Source of the DNA: Proteles cristata cristata
Lineage: Eukaryota > Chordata > Mammalia > Carnivora > Hyaenidae
Direction of reading: 5' to 3'
DNA: 64,000 bases
Assembly (NCBI GenBank): GCA_017311185.1
Contig: JAESUZ010003880.1
Coordinates: 62,001-126,000 of the forward strand
The position numbers were made by a program, and so were the translations under genes. The notes below the pieces were generated by a model. It saw nothing but the letters and a program-made list of their open reading frames with translations, did not search any database and was not told where the DNA came from. How positions within the stretch are numbered: the stretch's first letter is position 1; the number at the start of each line of letters is the position of its first letter. This document shows, piece by piece, positions 46,227 through 57,014 of the stretch.

Positions 46227-46306
46227 CTCTATGCTGAACATGGATTCAAACTAATGACCCTGAGATCAAGTCACATGCTCTACCAACTGAGCCAGCCAGG
46301 CACCCC
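46227..46306 (-). mobile_element. SINEC short form
   Basis: GCTCTATGCTGAACATGG through GAGCCAGCCAGGCACCCC. Confidence 0.83.
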
Positions 46307-46333
46307 CCCACACCCCCAAAAATAGGATTTTTT

Positions 46334-46464
46334 AAATAACTGTTTAAGTTTGTTTATTTTAAGAGAGATACCACATGAGCAGAAGAGAGGCGGAGGGAGG
46401 GAGGAAAAGGGAAAGGGAAAGGAAGAGGTAGGGAGGGAGGGGGAGAGGGGGAGAGGGGGAGAGG

Positions 46465-46518
<54 letters not shown>

Positions 46519-46644
46519 CCCAAGCAGCCTTTGCACTGTGAGCATAGAGCAGACACAGGGCTCAAAAGCAGAAACTGCAAGATCATGACCTGAGCCAAAA
46601 TGAAGAGTCGGTCACTTAAGTGATTGAACTACCTAGATACCCCT
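46334..46644 (-). mobile_element. SINEC long form with expanded purine tract
   Basis: The usual CT-rich part is expanded on this strand into GGGAGGAAAAGG, GGGGGAGAG and (GA)n units over about 46385-46515. AAAATAGGATTTTT before, and AAAATAAGATTTTT after. Confidence 0.9.
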
Positions 46645-46649
46645 GAAAA

Positions 46650-47925
46650 TAAGATTTTTGATGACTATTTAATATTCTGTCCTATGAATATATCAGATAT
46701 ACTTATCCTTTCCCATGGTACTGAACAGTTAGGTTGTTTCTGGTCTTCACTATTCTAAATAACACTGAGAAAAACAGCCTTCTAAGTTGCCTGAGTCTCA
46801 GGTAAAAATTGTATTCCTAAAAGTCAAATTACTAGATCAATGATGGAAGATACTTAATATTTGCCAAAGATCTTCTAGATGGGTTTTATGATCTTAAAAA
46901 AGGAGAGCAAGGTTTTTGAACTTATATTTTGCTTTCTAGGAAATGCAGGAAAAATTATATCATATGCCAAAAATAAATGAAATACTTCTCTTAAGAGATA
47001 CACTCATATAATGCATTTAAGACAGTGGCTTATGTGTCCTACACTGGGGACAGAATTGAACTGTATAGAATTATCATGCACTTGTAAGTATTAGAAAAAA
47101 AGTGGAGGATTAAGCTATGAAAATTTATTATTTATAATTTATATGTGCAAACCTACATTTTATGCAATTGAATCTCCAACTTGTACTTTTATAATATGAA
47201 TTGATTAGACTGTTGCCATTGTTATCTACATAAGAATTCAAGGTTAATATGACGATGTTAATTAGCCATTTCCCTTCAAACTTTTGTTTAAATTATACGC
47301 CGTGAATACCTCTGTGCGTTCATTTTTTTCCCCATTCATACAATGGAAAGAAATTCCCCACAGTGGAGTGGTTGATATGAACAATTTTATAGGCTCCCTT
47401 ATATATTCCAAGATAATGTACTCAACGGACATGTTATTAACTTTGCATGTTTGTCTCGCTGCTTCTACCATTCCTTAAAAAGATACATCTTTTTAATTCC
47501 CCACAGGGGAGGGAGGTAGAAATGGGACACACCTGAGCACAAGCTCAAGAAATATTAATGCCTTAATCTTCATGTACCTGTGGGTTTGACTTTCCTCTTC
47601 TCTCGATTTTTCTCTCTCAGCTCTTCATTTCTTTTCCTTCACCCACCCACCCCCGCCCCCCGTCCCCCGGTATCTATTTCATTACCTTAAGTTGGCAATT
47701 TCAGGTAAATCGACAGCTTCAGATTGAGAAAATAATTTTGGGCACACGAGTCTCTTCGTACCCCTCTAATTTATTTCTCAGTCAGTGTCCCATTCTGGAA
47801 CCTTAGTTGCCCGACAGCTGCCTGAGGAAGCCGAATGCAAAGCAGTCACCATCCCCTTGAGCTCACACCTAGGTTGCCTCCTAGGAAAGGTAAACGTTTT
47901 CTCGAAGAATTCCTACGCTGACTGT
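46650..47925. other. Sequence just upstream of the CpG island
   Basis: No SINEC insertion over nearly 1.3 kb, in contrast to the density elsewhere. AT-rich to about 47500, then a C-rich run (CACCCACCCACCCCCG at 47641) and rising GC. It may contain proximal regulatory DNA of the gene whose promoter follows. Confidence 0.5.
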
Positions 47926-48258
47926 GAAGATAGCGGAATTGGCGCGCCTTTCTGCCAGTTTGACGCTGTGGGTCGCAGCATTTCAGTGGAGTACAGACGC
48001 CCGCGGAATGTTCTGCGTGTCACAGACTTGTGGTAAACACCGGCTGTACCCTCCCCTGCCCCGGAGGTGAGGACCGGTGCGAAGCCCGCTACTGTCTTTG
48101 CAGAGCCACGTGCCACTCTGGGCAAAGCCCATCCCTTGCCCACGACGGGAATCCCGGGTGCCGCTCGCCCCGCCGGGCATCCCCGGTAGCCTAGCGGGCG
48201 GCAGCCGCCAAGCGGAGCTGCACCCCGCACGCCAAAGACCGGGGGGCGGGGCGGCGCG

Positions 48259-48274
48259 GCGTCACCAGTGACGC
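48259..48274. promoter_or_regulatory. ATF/CREB-like palindrome
   Basis: GCGTCAC-CA-GTGACGC: two inverted CGTCA half sites with a 2-bp spacer, about 82 bp before the AAGATGG. Confidence 0.6.
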
Positions 48275-48290
48275 AGCCTCTCCACCCGAC

Positions 48291-48319
48291 CGCCGCCGCC
48301 ACCGCCGCCGCCGCCGCCG
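48291..48319. repeat. (CCG)n triplet tract
   Basis: About nine CCG units with one CCA interruption, in the presumed first exon or core promoter. Confidence 0.93.
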
Positions 48320-48377
48320 AACCGGGGGGCGGGGGGCCCGGGGGTGGGCGCAAAGATGGCCGCTCCGCTTCGAGCTG
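48320..48377 (+). other. USP44: Predicted USP44 exon 1 (3' end) with splice donor
   Basis: AAAGATGGCCGC at 48352-48363 resembles the YY1 element that often marks transcription starts. At 48377/48378 the sequence CTG|GTGAGT is a strong donor. The 5' end is not determined. The ATG at 48356 opens a short frame that would continue into exon 2 if the donor joins the acceptor at 63500. Extra exons cannot be excluded. Confidence 0.55.
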
Positions 48378-48899
48378 GTGAGTGTGCGTGACGGGCGCGC
48401 GCGGCTGCGGCGGTTGGCGGGCGGAGGCTCTCTACCGGAGCGGAGGTCCGACGGGAGCCCTCGGGGCCGGGAGGCACCTGGCGGCGTTTTCCCGCCTCGC
48501 AGGGCTCGGGGAGGTCCTGAGAGGGAGAGGGGGGCTGCGGACGGACTGAGGGGAGCGGGCCGAGGGGCGCGCGGAGGAGGCAGTGGCAGCGGCGGCGGGT
48601 CCGGCGAATTTAGAATTGGCGCTTCTGGGAAGTTTCGGTGGGTCGTGCGATGCCCTGGCCGGCGTCCTTGTGGCCGGCCACCGCAGGAGTGCCCGGAGAT
48701 GCTGCGAGGAGCCGCGCGTCCCCTGTGGCCAGGGTCACGGCTGAGCCACCCTGAGCGGGGCTGCAGGGGAACGAGTTGGGGGGAGAAAGGGCGAAGTAGG
48801 AGGACTTTGGGGGATGAGGAGGGGGAAGTGTGCTCTGACCCGCGTTCGGGAGCGCTGAGTAGATGTGATCACGAATCGGATGCGCTTTGCGCGCCCTGC

Positions 48900-50930
48900 A
48901 GAGCTGGTCCTGAAGACCGCATCCTAAGCTCCGGCTCTAATTGTCGCCAAGTGATGCTCGAAGTCCCCTGGGAGGCTTTGGAAGGGCAGCTTCTAGCCCT
49001 CCGTTTACGGGGAATGGCTTGCCTTCGTTTCCTCGATCGGGGTCCAGCGTGGCCAGCACCTGCTGCCACTTAGAGACACTTAGGATTTTTTAATTCTAGC
49101 TTCCGCAGGCCTTCGGGGAAGGAATGCTAATGGGCTCAACTCATTTTGGGGCATAAGAAACGTGTCAGCCTGAGAAGAAAATAATGTTCAAGTTTAAGAG
49201 GTGGTAGGAGACCCCCCTACGCCCACCCCCCAGTAAAGAAACAAGTGAAACGTGGTGATTGTTTCAACTGCAACTTTGAGCTGTTGTAAATTCTGCTTCT
49301 AACCGGATAATTTCTTGCAGTTTTAATTTTGGAAGTAAACAATTTAGCAAGGTTTAGGAGAGTCGCTTTGTCCTTAAGCCCTCCTGATTTCCCCCACTTT
49401 TAAACTCTAATGGTCCTATGTTGCAAGTGACGGGGTTGTGAAATTAGCATGGAAATAGGACCTTCAAGCCCTGCACTTGAATTCCTTATTATCTGTGAAG
49501 TAGCCTGTGCGGGGTGGGGGTAAGGGGTGCGGAGGGGGTAAGGGGTGCGGAGGGAGTAGGGGGATGGTAACATTGGGCTTGGAATTCCATTTTGAGTTGT
49601 CTTTAAAATCAGTATTCAGTGTAAACAAGGAAAAAGAATTAGCTGTTCACTGTGATCAAATTCAGAAAGCCAAACATCAGTTAAGTACATGTTTATGTAG
49701 ACTATTCCATAAATGTTTATAGAATATTCCATAATCGCAGTGAGATTCGATATTCAGTTGTCTTGAAAGAGAGAAAAACTTGAATTCTTGGCCCCCCTAA
49801 TCTTTTTATCCTTAATTGAACATCTCGGGATTTGAAAGAGATTTTGATTTAATTTCCAACCCCCATTCCCACCCCACCCCCCAGATTTGAAAGAGATTTT
49901 AAACATTTTGGCTTGTTTAGCTTTTCTACATCTTACTCTGATTTCTCTAGCTTTTTGTGTACTAGCAATTAATTTTGCAATGGATGGAAGATTTTTCATT
50001 CTAGAATTTTTCATTGTAGACTATCCATATTGAAATTTATAGATACTCTAATATTGAACAAAGAGCTCATAGCATACATTGTAGAAAGTTGAAATGTTGG
50101 CTGTTTTGATTGTACATTCACCTTGTTTTTCTTCCAGAATATTAATTATCCCAGATTTTTTAGCTTAAAAACATTTAAGTGATAAGTGAATCTGTGTTGA
50201 GTATAGTATACAATGATCCACTTTTTGGAATTCTTAAATTGGAAACTGTTGAAGATTTGGGTTAACTATTTGAAATATATTGTTTCTACCTGTCTTTACC
50301 CCTCTCTTTTCACAGATTTTTCATTTTGTACTACAGAAATTTATCATATATACCCTCTACCAAACTTTTCCTCTAATGCTTAAATCTTACTGAGTATTAT
50401 AGCATTGGTGGTATGTAAGAGGATTTTCTGCTCATTGGGTTGTTTGAGGGCAGAGTCTGATTGTATTTTGTTTGTATCCCCAGCACCTGACTATCTGCTT
50501 TTCACGGAGGAAAAACCCCTGTTAAGTACTGAATTGTGTTTTTGAATGGTGTAGAGATATAGAGAAAGGCAACACCTTAGCTTCTTGTTGGCAGAAAAAG
50601 GGTACTTTGAAGTGTTTCTCCTTCCTGTAATGTTAGGCAGAACAAACATGGTTGCCAGATTCAAATGGAGTTGTCCGCTTGAGGGAGATTAGACAGACAC
50701 AGGGGCACAGGCTTAGGAGACTAATCAAGGTAGGAATTGTGTGCCCAATCATTATTTGGATTCAGTAATGGGGGACAGTTTTGCCATTATGATCAACCGA
50801 AATAGGAGGCGACAACTAACTAAAATATAGGAGGATTCTATAATACTGGCTTTTTGGCAAAGATTCAGATCATTGAAGTGCATTGGTTTTTCACAGCACT
50901 TTCAGAGACCATAAAACTTTATTATAAAGA
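48900..50930. other. SINE-free start of the presumed intron
   Basis: Two kilobases with no SINEC insertion. It contains a G-rich tandem repeat (49508-49564), a 17-bp direct repeat (49829-49845 and 49884-49900), and an L2-like GTATCCCCAGCACCTGACTA near 50477. The ordinary intron look suggests regulatory sequence may be present, but I see no specific site. Confidence 0.5.
49508..49564 (+). repeat. G-rich 18-bp tandem repeat, G-quadruplex potential
   Basis: GGGGGTAAGGGGTGCGGA at 49516-49533 and 49534-49551, with partial units on either side. Seven G runs of three or more. Confidence 0.9.
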
Positions 50931-50938
50931 ATTCATGT

Positions 50939-51151
50939 GGGGTGCCTACGTGGCTCAGTCGGTTGAGTGTCTGACTTCAGCTCAGGTTATGATCTCACCG
51001 TTCATCGATTTGGCCCCGCATCAGACACTGTGCTGACAGTCAGCTCAGAGCTTGGAGCCTGTTTCGGATTCTGTATTTCCTTCTCTCTCTGACCCTCCCC
51101 TGCTCACGCTGTTTCTCTCTCTCAGAAGTAAATAAAACATAAAAAAAAAAA
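50939..51151 (+). mobile_element. SINEC long form
   Basis: AAAGAATTCATGTG before, and AAAAAATTCATTTTG after. Confidence 0.92.
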
Positions 51152-51323
51152 AAAATTCATTTTGTAGTGGAGTTTTAGATACCAGAGAAAAAGTGTTTAT
51201 AATCCAGAATATATTTGTTAGGCCAAATCATAGATACACTAGAATGATAGAATGTCTAGGCATTTTATTCAAAGTATTTGAACTCCTTTTTCTAGACCCA
51301 TAGTAGAATGCTCAATCTTTTTT

Positions 51324-51491
51324 TTTTTTTTTGAGAGGTGGGAAGGGGAAATGGGCAGAGAAAGTGAGAGAATCTTAAGCAGGCTCCATGCTCAGCACAG
51401 AGCCTGACATGGGGCTCAGTGACCATGGGATCATGCCCTGAGCCGAAATCAAGAGTTGGATGCTCAACTGACTGAGCCACCCAGGCACCTC
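51324..51491 (-). mobile_element. SINEC long form, shortened
   Basis: GCTCAATCTTTTTT before, and ACTCAATCTTTTTA at about 51492-51505. Confidence 0.9.
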
Positions 51492-51499
51492 ACTCAATC

Positions 51500-52825
51500 T
51501 TTTTATGAACATTTCCCCTATTGTTATGAAGTTAGCTGCAGTAGACTGATGTATAAGTACAGTGGTGTGACACTAACGATAAATATTTTGGAACAAAATT
51601 GCCCATGAATGAAATACTTACAAGTAGTAATGGGTGAGGAAATCAAATAAACCTGGTGGCAGGACTTAATTTCCAGGAGTTTTTACTTAGAATATCATTA
51701 ATCTCTGTGCTTCTGGGGATACAGTGTTACATATGTGAAGAAGGCCCAGGGAAAAAGAGTATACTTTTTTGTTTAATGAGGAGTTTCAAACCAGATCAGG
51801 GTAATTATAGATTCTAGATCTCTAGGGGAAGAAAGAATATCTAGGGCTTTTCTAGGGATTAAGGAAAGGAAATACATCATGATTGACAAGAAGAGGTGCC
51901 AAAGCACATAATAGGCATAATAGCATACCTAAGAGGGAGTAGGGAGAGTTTGAGAGTCCATTTTGTTAATTCATTCAATAATTTGTTCATTCAAAATATT
52001 GAACCCCTTTGTACCAGACACTGTGCTTGACCCTTGGCATTTTGCAAACATCTCTTAAGAGCACCGGGTACTATGGCAGTTCCATGGAAATTTGGAACCT
52101 GCTCATAAGGAGGAATGGGGTAGGGTTTGCCCTAATGACTATGGATAAAGTTATTTTCATTCTTATCCAAATGAACACAAACACTGTGGTGGTTAGTAAT
52201 TCCTAAGGCCTACTTCCTATTGAAATTGCCATTTCCTCCTGTCTTTTATTATGGAAAATAACAAATCTTCCTACTTTTACTAGCTTTTAGAGGATCTGTT
52301 TAGGTTATTTGGTACTGTTAAAAGAAAATTTAGTTTTGTTATAAAAATTATCTTTATTAATTTCCATCTCTCTAGGAATTCTCTAATGAGATAAAGATTA
52401 CTGTGATGCAATTTTATTTAAATATTCTTTATGCTCAGTGGTATGTGTTTTTTTCTTTAACTGAAGTAGAACCTTTATAAGTATCTATATAAAATATGCA
52501 CACCCATTTCCTATGAAACAGTAGGAAATATCCCAGTTACGATAATTTTTTAATCACAATGTAGTCATTTGTATATAAAAACATGTTAATAAAAAAGATA
52601 TATGAAAAGTGGCTAGTCATAGATAAGAGTAGAAAAGTAAAGTATATCTTGTGCCACAATTTGAAGGCAATCCAAAGGCACTTACAGGCCATTGTAAAGA
52701 GTTTAGGTTGGTCTTGTAGTCTTTTAAAACTTTTCAACAATTTTTTAATTGTAAAGCTGTTCAATGAAACACACTAGGAATTATATAAAATGCAAATGTT
52801 TTATGATCTATGAAAAGGGAGAAGC
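51500..52825. other. Intronic sequence with one old repeat
   Basis: At about 51965-52035 TTCATTCAATAATTTGTTCA and ACCAGACACTGTGCTTGACC are ancient MIR/L2-type text. The remainder is unrecognised. Confidence 0.5.
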
Positions 52826-52829
52826 TTTT

Positions 52830-53014
52830 GGGGGGCCTGGGAGGGAAGAGCACAAGTAGAGGAGGGCCAGAGAGAGGAACAGAGGATCCCTAGTGAGCTT
52901 GCACTGATAGGCTGACAGCAGCAAGCCCAATGTGGGGCTCGAACTCACGAACCTGCGAGATCATGACCTTAGCAAAAGTTGGAGGGTCAACTGACTGAGC
53001 TACCCAGATGCCCC
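52830..53014 (-). mobile_element. SINEC long form, diverged
   Basis: GCTCGAACTCACGAACCTGC at about 52938 and CTACCCAGATGCCCC at the end. GGGAGAAGCTTTT before, and AGGAGAAGTTTCTT after. Confidence 0.88.
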
Positions 53015-53135
53015 AGGAGAAGTTTCTTAATAGAGCATAATGATACTATTTTAGTGTCTGTTCAGAATTAAAATACAGATTTTCGTTTAGGAGTGTATAT
53101 TAGCCAGTTCCCTCATTCTGTGTCACTTTTTTTTT

Positions 53136-53360
53136 TAAAGATTTTTTTTAAGTTTATTATTTTTGAGAGAGGGAGAGAGATAGAGAGATGGAGTGCAAGC
53201 AGGGGGAAGGGCAAAGAAAGAAGGAGGCACAGATTCTGAAGCAGGCTCCAGGCTCTGAGCTGTCAACACAGAGCCAGACTCGGGGCTCAAACTCACGAAC
53301 TATGAGATCATGACCTGAGCTGAAGTAGGACACTTCACCAGCTGAGCCACCCAGGTGCCC
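53136..53360 (-). mobile_element. SINEC long form
   Basis: TGTGTCACTTTT before, and TGTGTATTACTTTT after. Confidence 0.9.
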
Positions 53361-53371
53361 TGTGTATTACT

Positions 53372-53554
53372 TTTTTTTTTTTTTTTTATGTTTTACTTAT
53401 TTCTGAGAGAGAGAGAGATAGAGAGAATCCCAAGCAGGCTTCATACTACCAGCACAGAGCCAGATGCAGGGCTCAAACTCAAAAACCCATGAGGTCATGA
53501 CCGGAGCTGAAAACAGAGTCAGATGCTTAAGCAACTGAGCCACCCAGGTACCCC
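53372..53554 (-). mobile_element. SINEC long form, shortened
   Basis: Second of three minus SINEs in a row. Tail T run of about 19 bases, ends GAGCCACCCAGGTACCCC. Confidence 0.9.
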
Positions 53555-53569
53555 ACCTAGTTTTGTTTT

Positions 53570-53680
53570 GTTTTTTAAGGTAAAGTCTCAACATAGGGCT
53601 CCAACTCCTGACATCGAGATCAAGAGTGGGACACTCTATCAAGAGTTGCTTGATTTACCAACTGAGCCAGGCAGGCACCT
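53570..53680 (-). mobile_element. SINEC short form
   Basis: Third in the row. Contains a small local duplication (ATCAAGAGT at about 53620 and 53638). Confidence 0.85.
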
Positions 53681-53689
53681 GAAATGATT

Positions 53690-54155
53690 AGGGTTAAGGA
53701 AGAATGTGTCAGTTTACTTCTGAATAAAATCTATTTGGGGTGTCTGAAAGCACATAGAATGGTACTAGACATGTGGGAGGCTGTGGTTAAAGATGGAGAA
53801 ATAGGATAATGATACCATAAAATATCAGGAAACTTACTTAATTGACCATGAGGGAAAAATGGCCACTTGGTTGAGGGTGGGGGCAGTTTTGGTCACTAGT
53901 GATCATTAACTTCCTATTCTTTCTTTTTTTCTTTCTCTTTCTGTCATTGACTTCCAAGTCTTAATCACTTATTCAAATATCATAAAGAGAACTGAAGCAA
54001 GACCTGCGTTTAATACTAGTTGTTTATGCCAAGAATTTGGTAGCCCGAAAACAAAATGGCTATCAAACTATAGGATACTTTTTTTAATTAAGTTTTTTTT
54101 TTTTAACTAAGGTGCTAAAAAAGGATATGGCACAATCCAAGTCCTTTAGGAAGAG
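53690..54155. other. Intronic sequence, nothing recognised
   Basis: CT-rich run at about 53915-53942; no other signal. Confidence 0.5.
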
Positions 54156-54280
54156 ATTTTTTTTAAACTTGCTTATTTATTAATTAATTGGTATAATCTC
54201 TACACCCAACATGGGGCTCAAACTCATGACCGTGATATCAAGAGTCGCATGATCTACCAACTGAAACAGCCTGGTGCCCC
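54156..54280 (-). mobile_element. SINEC short form
   Basis: Tail with ATTTATTAATTAATTG, then TCTCTACACCCAACATGG and a head ending GGTGCCCC. Confidence 0.87.
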
Positions 54281-54284
54281 AGAA

Positions 54285-54640
54285 ATCCACTGTTTAATAC
54301 AACTATGGGGAGCAGAGGTTTTTAAGAGTTAAAGGCTCAAAGGAAACTTGAAGATTAATTTCGCAGGATAGTATGATGGAGGAGAGTGAGAGTCTGGAGG
54401 ATGGGAAACCAGTTTGGAGGTTACTGCTGTACCTCAGGAATGAAATAGTAAAGTCCATAATAAGAATGATACATAGCTCTGCAAATGAAAAGGAAGAAAG
54501 ACTTAGGAAGTGAAAACCTTTTATACACAGCTGATAAGAATATTTGAGTGGATAAGATGGGAGGGAGGAGTAAAACCAAAGACAAAACAAAATAGCCTGG
54601 GTACGTAAATAATACTACGCGGTCTTTAATAAGAGAATAT
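54285..54640. other. Intronic sequence, nothing recognised
   Basis: Purine-rich on the plus strand; open frames in minus are low-complexity. Confidence 0.45.
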
Positions 54641-54642
54641 AA

Positions 54643-54788
54643 GGGGCGCCTGAGTGGATCAGTTGGTTGGGTGACCAACTTCAGTTCAGGTCATTATCTT
54701 ACAGTTCTTGAGTTCGAACCCCACATTGGGTTCACTGCACAGAGCCTGCTTTGGATCCTCTGTCCCCCTCTGTTTCTGCCCCTCCCCT

Positions 54789-54827
<39 letters not shown>

Positions 54828-54842
54828 AATATAACATTTAAA
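54643..54842 (+). mobile_element. SINEC long form
   Basis: Head GGGGCGCCTGAGTGGATC, (CT)n run of about 30 bases. TAAGAGAATATAA before, and AAAAATATGAGAATG after. Confidence 0.9.
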
Positions 54843-54849
54843 AAAATAT

Positions 54850-55475
54850 GAGAATGCTGAGCTTGCAGTGTGCCTGGGACTTTCACAAAGGTTCCGGTGG
54901 TCAGCTACCTGCATCTGATCACTTAACCACTGCCAATAGGGTGAGCCATTGAAATAGACATCAGAAGAGTATTACTACATGCTGAAAGCCTGGGTCATAT
55001 GTTGCAAAGGGCTACAATTTGAGTAAATGAAAATTAATTTCAGAGAGTCTTCAGTGGGTGGTAAGTGTAAGCAGTTTTGTGCTGTTGAACTGTAACAAGT
55101 TAAATATTTTACCCATGATATTTGATACTTGTGTATGATGTAAATTTTTAACTAAAAATACCATGTTTATTAAGATCCTATGTTTTCTTCTAGTCATTTT
55201 AGCTTTCTATTTTAAAATAATTTCTTTAGTTATATGTTAAGTCTACGTAAAATAATTAGCTTTCAATAAGTCAAATACAGTTATTTTCTTAAACTGTAGA
55301 GATTTGCTGCAGAGAATTTTAAAAATAAAAATGTACACTCAGTTATATGCCATGGAAAGTTTAAATAGCTTGAATGGTTTTCTCTGAACCATTTGAGATT
55401 TGATTTGAGATTAATTTGATTGTAATCAGTGAAGAATAACAAAGCTTTCGGAATATTTATAAATCCATCTGTCTT
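54850..55475. other. Intronic sequence, nothing recognised
   Basis: AT-rich with no repeat or exon signal. Confidence 0.5.
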
Positions 55476-55489
55476 TTAAAATAAAGATA

Positions 55490-55714
55490 GGGGCACCTGG
55501 GTGGCTTAGTCGGTTAAGCGTCTGACTTTTACTTAGGTCATGATCTTGCGGTTCATGAGTTCAAGCCCCGCGTCGGGCTCTGTGCTGACTGCCAGCTCAG
55601 AGCCTGGAGCCTGTTTCAGAGTCTGTGACTCCCTCTCTCTCTGACCCTCCCCTGCTCACACTGTCTCTCTCTCTCTCTCCTAGAAATAAATAAAACATTA
55701 AAAAAATTAAAAAT
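55490..55714 (+). mobile_element. SINEC long form, uniform young type
   Basis: TTAAAATAAAGATA at 55476-55489, and AAAATAAAGATA at 55715-55726. Confidence 0.94.
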
Positions 55715-55978
55715 AAAATAAAGATACCATACTTAGTTTTAAAAAAGCATTTCATAGATATTAACTGGAACTTTAAATGTGAAATATTTTTTAAATATAT
55801 GAAAAAATCATAGTATAGATTATTTTAATCCTTATGTATAGAGTTCATTCAAAACATCTGACTATTTGTGTGTTGCTATATGTAAGGTAATATTTTGTCA
55901 GATTCTACATGGAGGATGCAAAAATACTTTGTTATCTCTCTGTAAAGCGAATATACTGATAAAAATTACATAGTCAAT

Positions 55979-56020
55979 TTATGTGGAAACTAATTTGACA
56001 ATAAACTATTTGTAAAAAAA
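55979..56020 (+). mobile_element. Micro-insertion of an L1 3' end (35 bp plus A tail)
   Basis: Bases 55979-56013 are identical to 17124-17158, the last bases of the L1 before its tail, and are followed by an A run. A perfect 18-bp duplication AAAAATTACATAGTCAAT lies at 55961-55978 and 56021-56038. Confidence 0.95.
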
Positions 56021-56039
56021 AAAAATTACATAGTCAATC

Positions 56040-56415
56040 TGCTGAAGTGAAACAGTTTAATACATAGCTTCTCTGCTGTCTGTGGGTTAGCAACTGAAAA
56101 GTACTCTGAATCCAATATAGGAAAGTAGGAAATACTCCTATTCCCCTTTCTTTTCCTCCAAGCTGTTAGATCTTTGTGTGATGAGACCTCTTTGGGGATA
56201 CCTTATTAAGTATCTCTGAGCTTTGACACCAGGCAGCAGAGCAAACTGGAAATCTCAGGTGGCAGCAGCCTGGCTTTCTAGTCAATGCTTAACCTGCCTG
56301 CCCCTCTTTTGGTCATCTGCCCTCCTGGTTTCTTTCATAACTAGACCAGGTAAGTGGGCCCCTGCTCTAAAATATTAATCTTATCTGTCATTCCACTAAT
56401 CTGGTTTCACTTCTT
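56040..56415. other. Intronic sequence, nothing recognised
   Basis: No repeat, exon or RNA signal recognised. Confidence 0.5.
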
Positions 56416-56533
56416 GGTGGTTTTTGTTTTTAAGATTTTATTTTTAAGTAATCTCCACACTCAGTGTAGGGCTCGAACTCACACCCTGAGATCAATAGTC
56501 TTCTACTCTATCAACTGAGCCAGCCAGGTGCCC
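56416..56533 (-). mobile_element. SINEC short form
   Basis: CTGGTTTCACTTCTT at 56401-56415, and CTGGTTACACTTCTT at 56534-56548. Confidence 0.92.
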
Positions 56534-56764
56534 CTGGTTACACTTCTTCGGATTTTTTTAAAAGCTTTCTTTGAGAGCTCCCCTTTTAAAAAGCAAATAC
56601 TCCTGGGAGAGGTTAGACCTTAGTTCTCAGCTAATACCTTCATTTTCAGTTAGCACCTCAGTTGGGCTCAGTATACATTTGGCTGAGAAGAATGAACCCC
56701 TAGTAAAAGTGATAAAACTAGAAGGAAATTAGCATTTATAATGGTGGTAGCAGTAGTCGTAGTA

Positions 56765-57010
56765 GTATTGTCAACTAAGATGTACTGAGAGCCACATAAT
56801 TAAGTGCCAGGGTTTATTCTAAGTGCTTAATGAATATAAATTTATCTGATTTCCTCATAACCTTATTGGTGTTCTTACCACTGTTTGTTAAAGAAAACTG
56901 ACGTAAGTGGAGCGTAATTTATCTAGGTCACTTAGTAAATACAGCTAAGTTTTAAACTCAGGCATTTGGATTCCAGAGTATCCTTTCTAACTATTTTGTT
57001 GTGATCCCTC
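56765..57010 (-). repeat. MIR element
   Basis: GTGCCAGGGTTTATTCTAAG, TTTCCTCATAACCTTATTGG, GGTCACTTAGTAAATACAGC and GGATTCCAGAGTATCC keep the antisense MIR order. Confidence 0.8.
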
Positions 57011-57014
57011 TCCA

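Larger units (their letters stand above)
47930..48900 (+). promoter_or_regulatory. CpG island, candidate USP44 promoter
   Basis: Sharp change to GC-rich sequence dense in CpG, the only such place in the window. It holds GC-box-like GGGGGCGGGGCGG (48241-48253) and GGGGGGCGGGGGG (48324-48336), the palindrome GCGTCACCAGTGACGC, a (CCG)n tract, and an AAGATGGCCGC followed by a consensus splice donor. No SINE lies within it. The next gene part on this strand is the first coding exon of USP44, 15 kb downstream. The assignment is an inference from position and orientation. A divergent promoter for an unknown minus-strand transcript is also possible. Confidence 0.75.

Noticed and set aside
45805..46598. 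Several open frames rich in Ser-Leu or Arg-Glu
   Set aside because: They are translations of (GA)n/(CT)n tracts of SINEs.
47913..48353. 146-codon minus-strand frame in the CpG island
   Set aside because: Low-complexity Pro/Ala/Gly composition from CCG-rich DNA; no motif or splice context.
48378..49073. Long open frame (231 codons) on the plus strand beginning in the CpG island
   Set aside because: It begins past the splice donor, in the presumed intron; the residues are Arg/Gly/Pro-rich as expected from GC-rich DNA lacking stops. No domain is seen.
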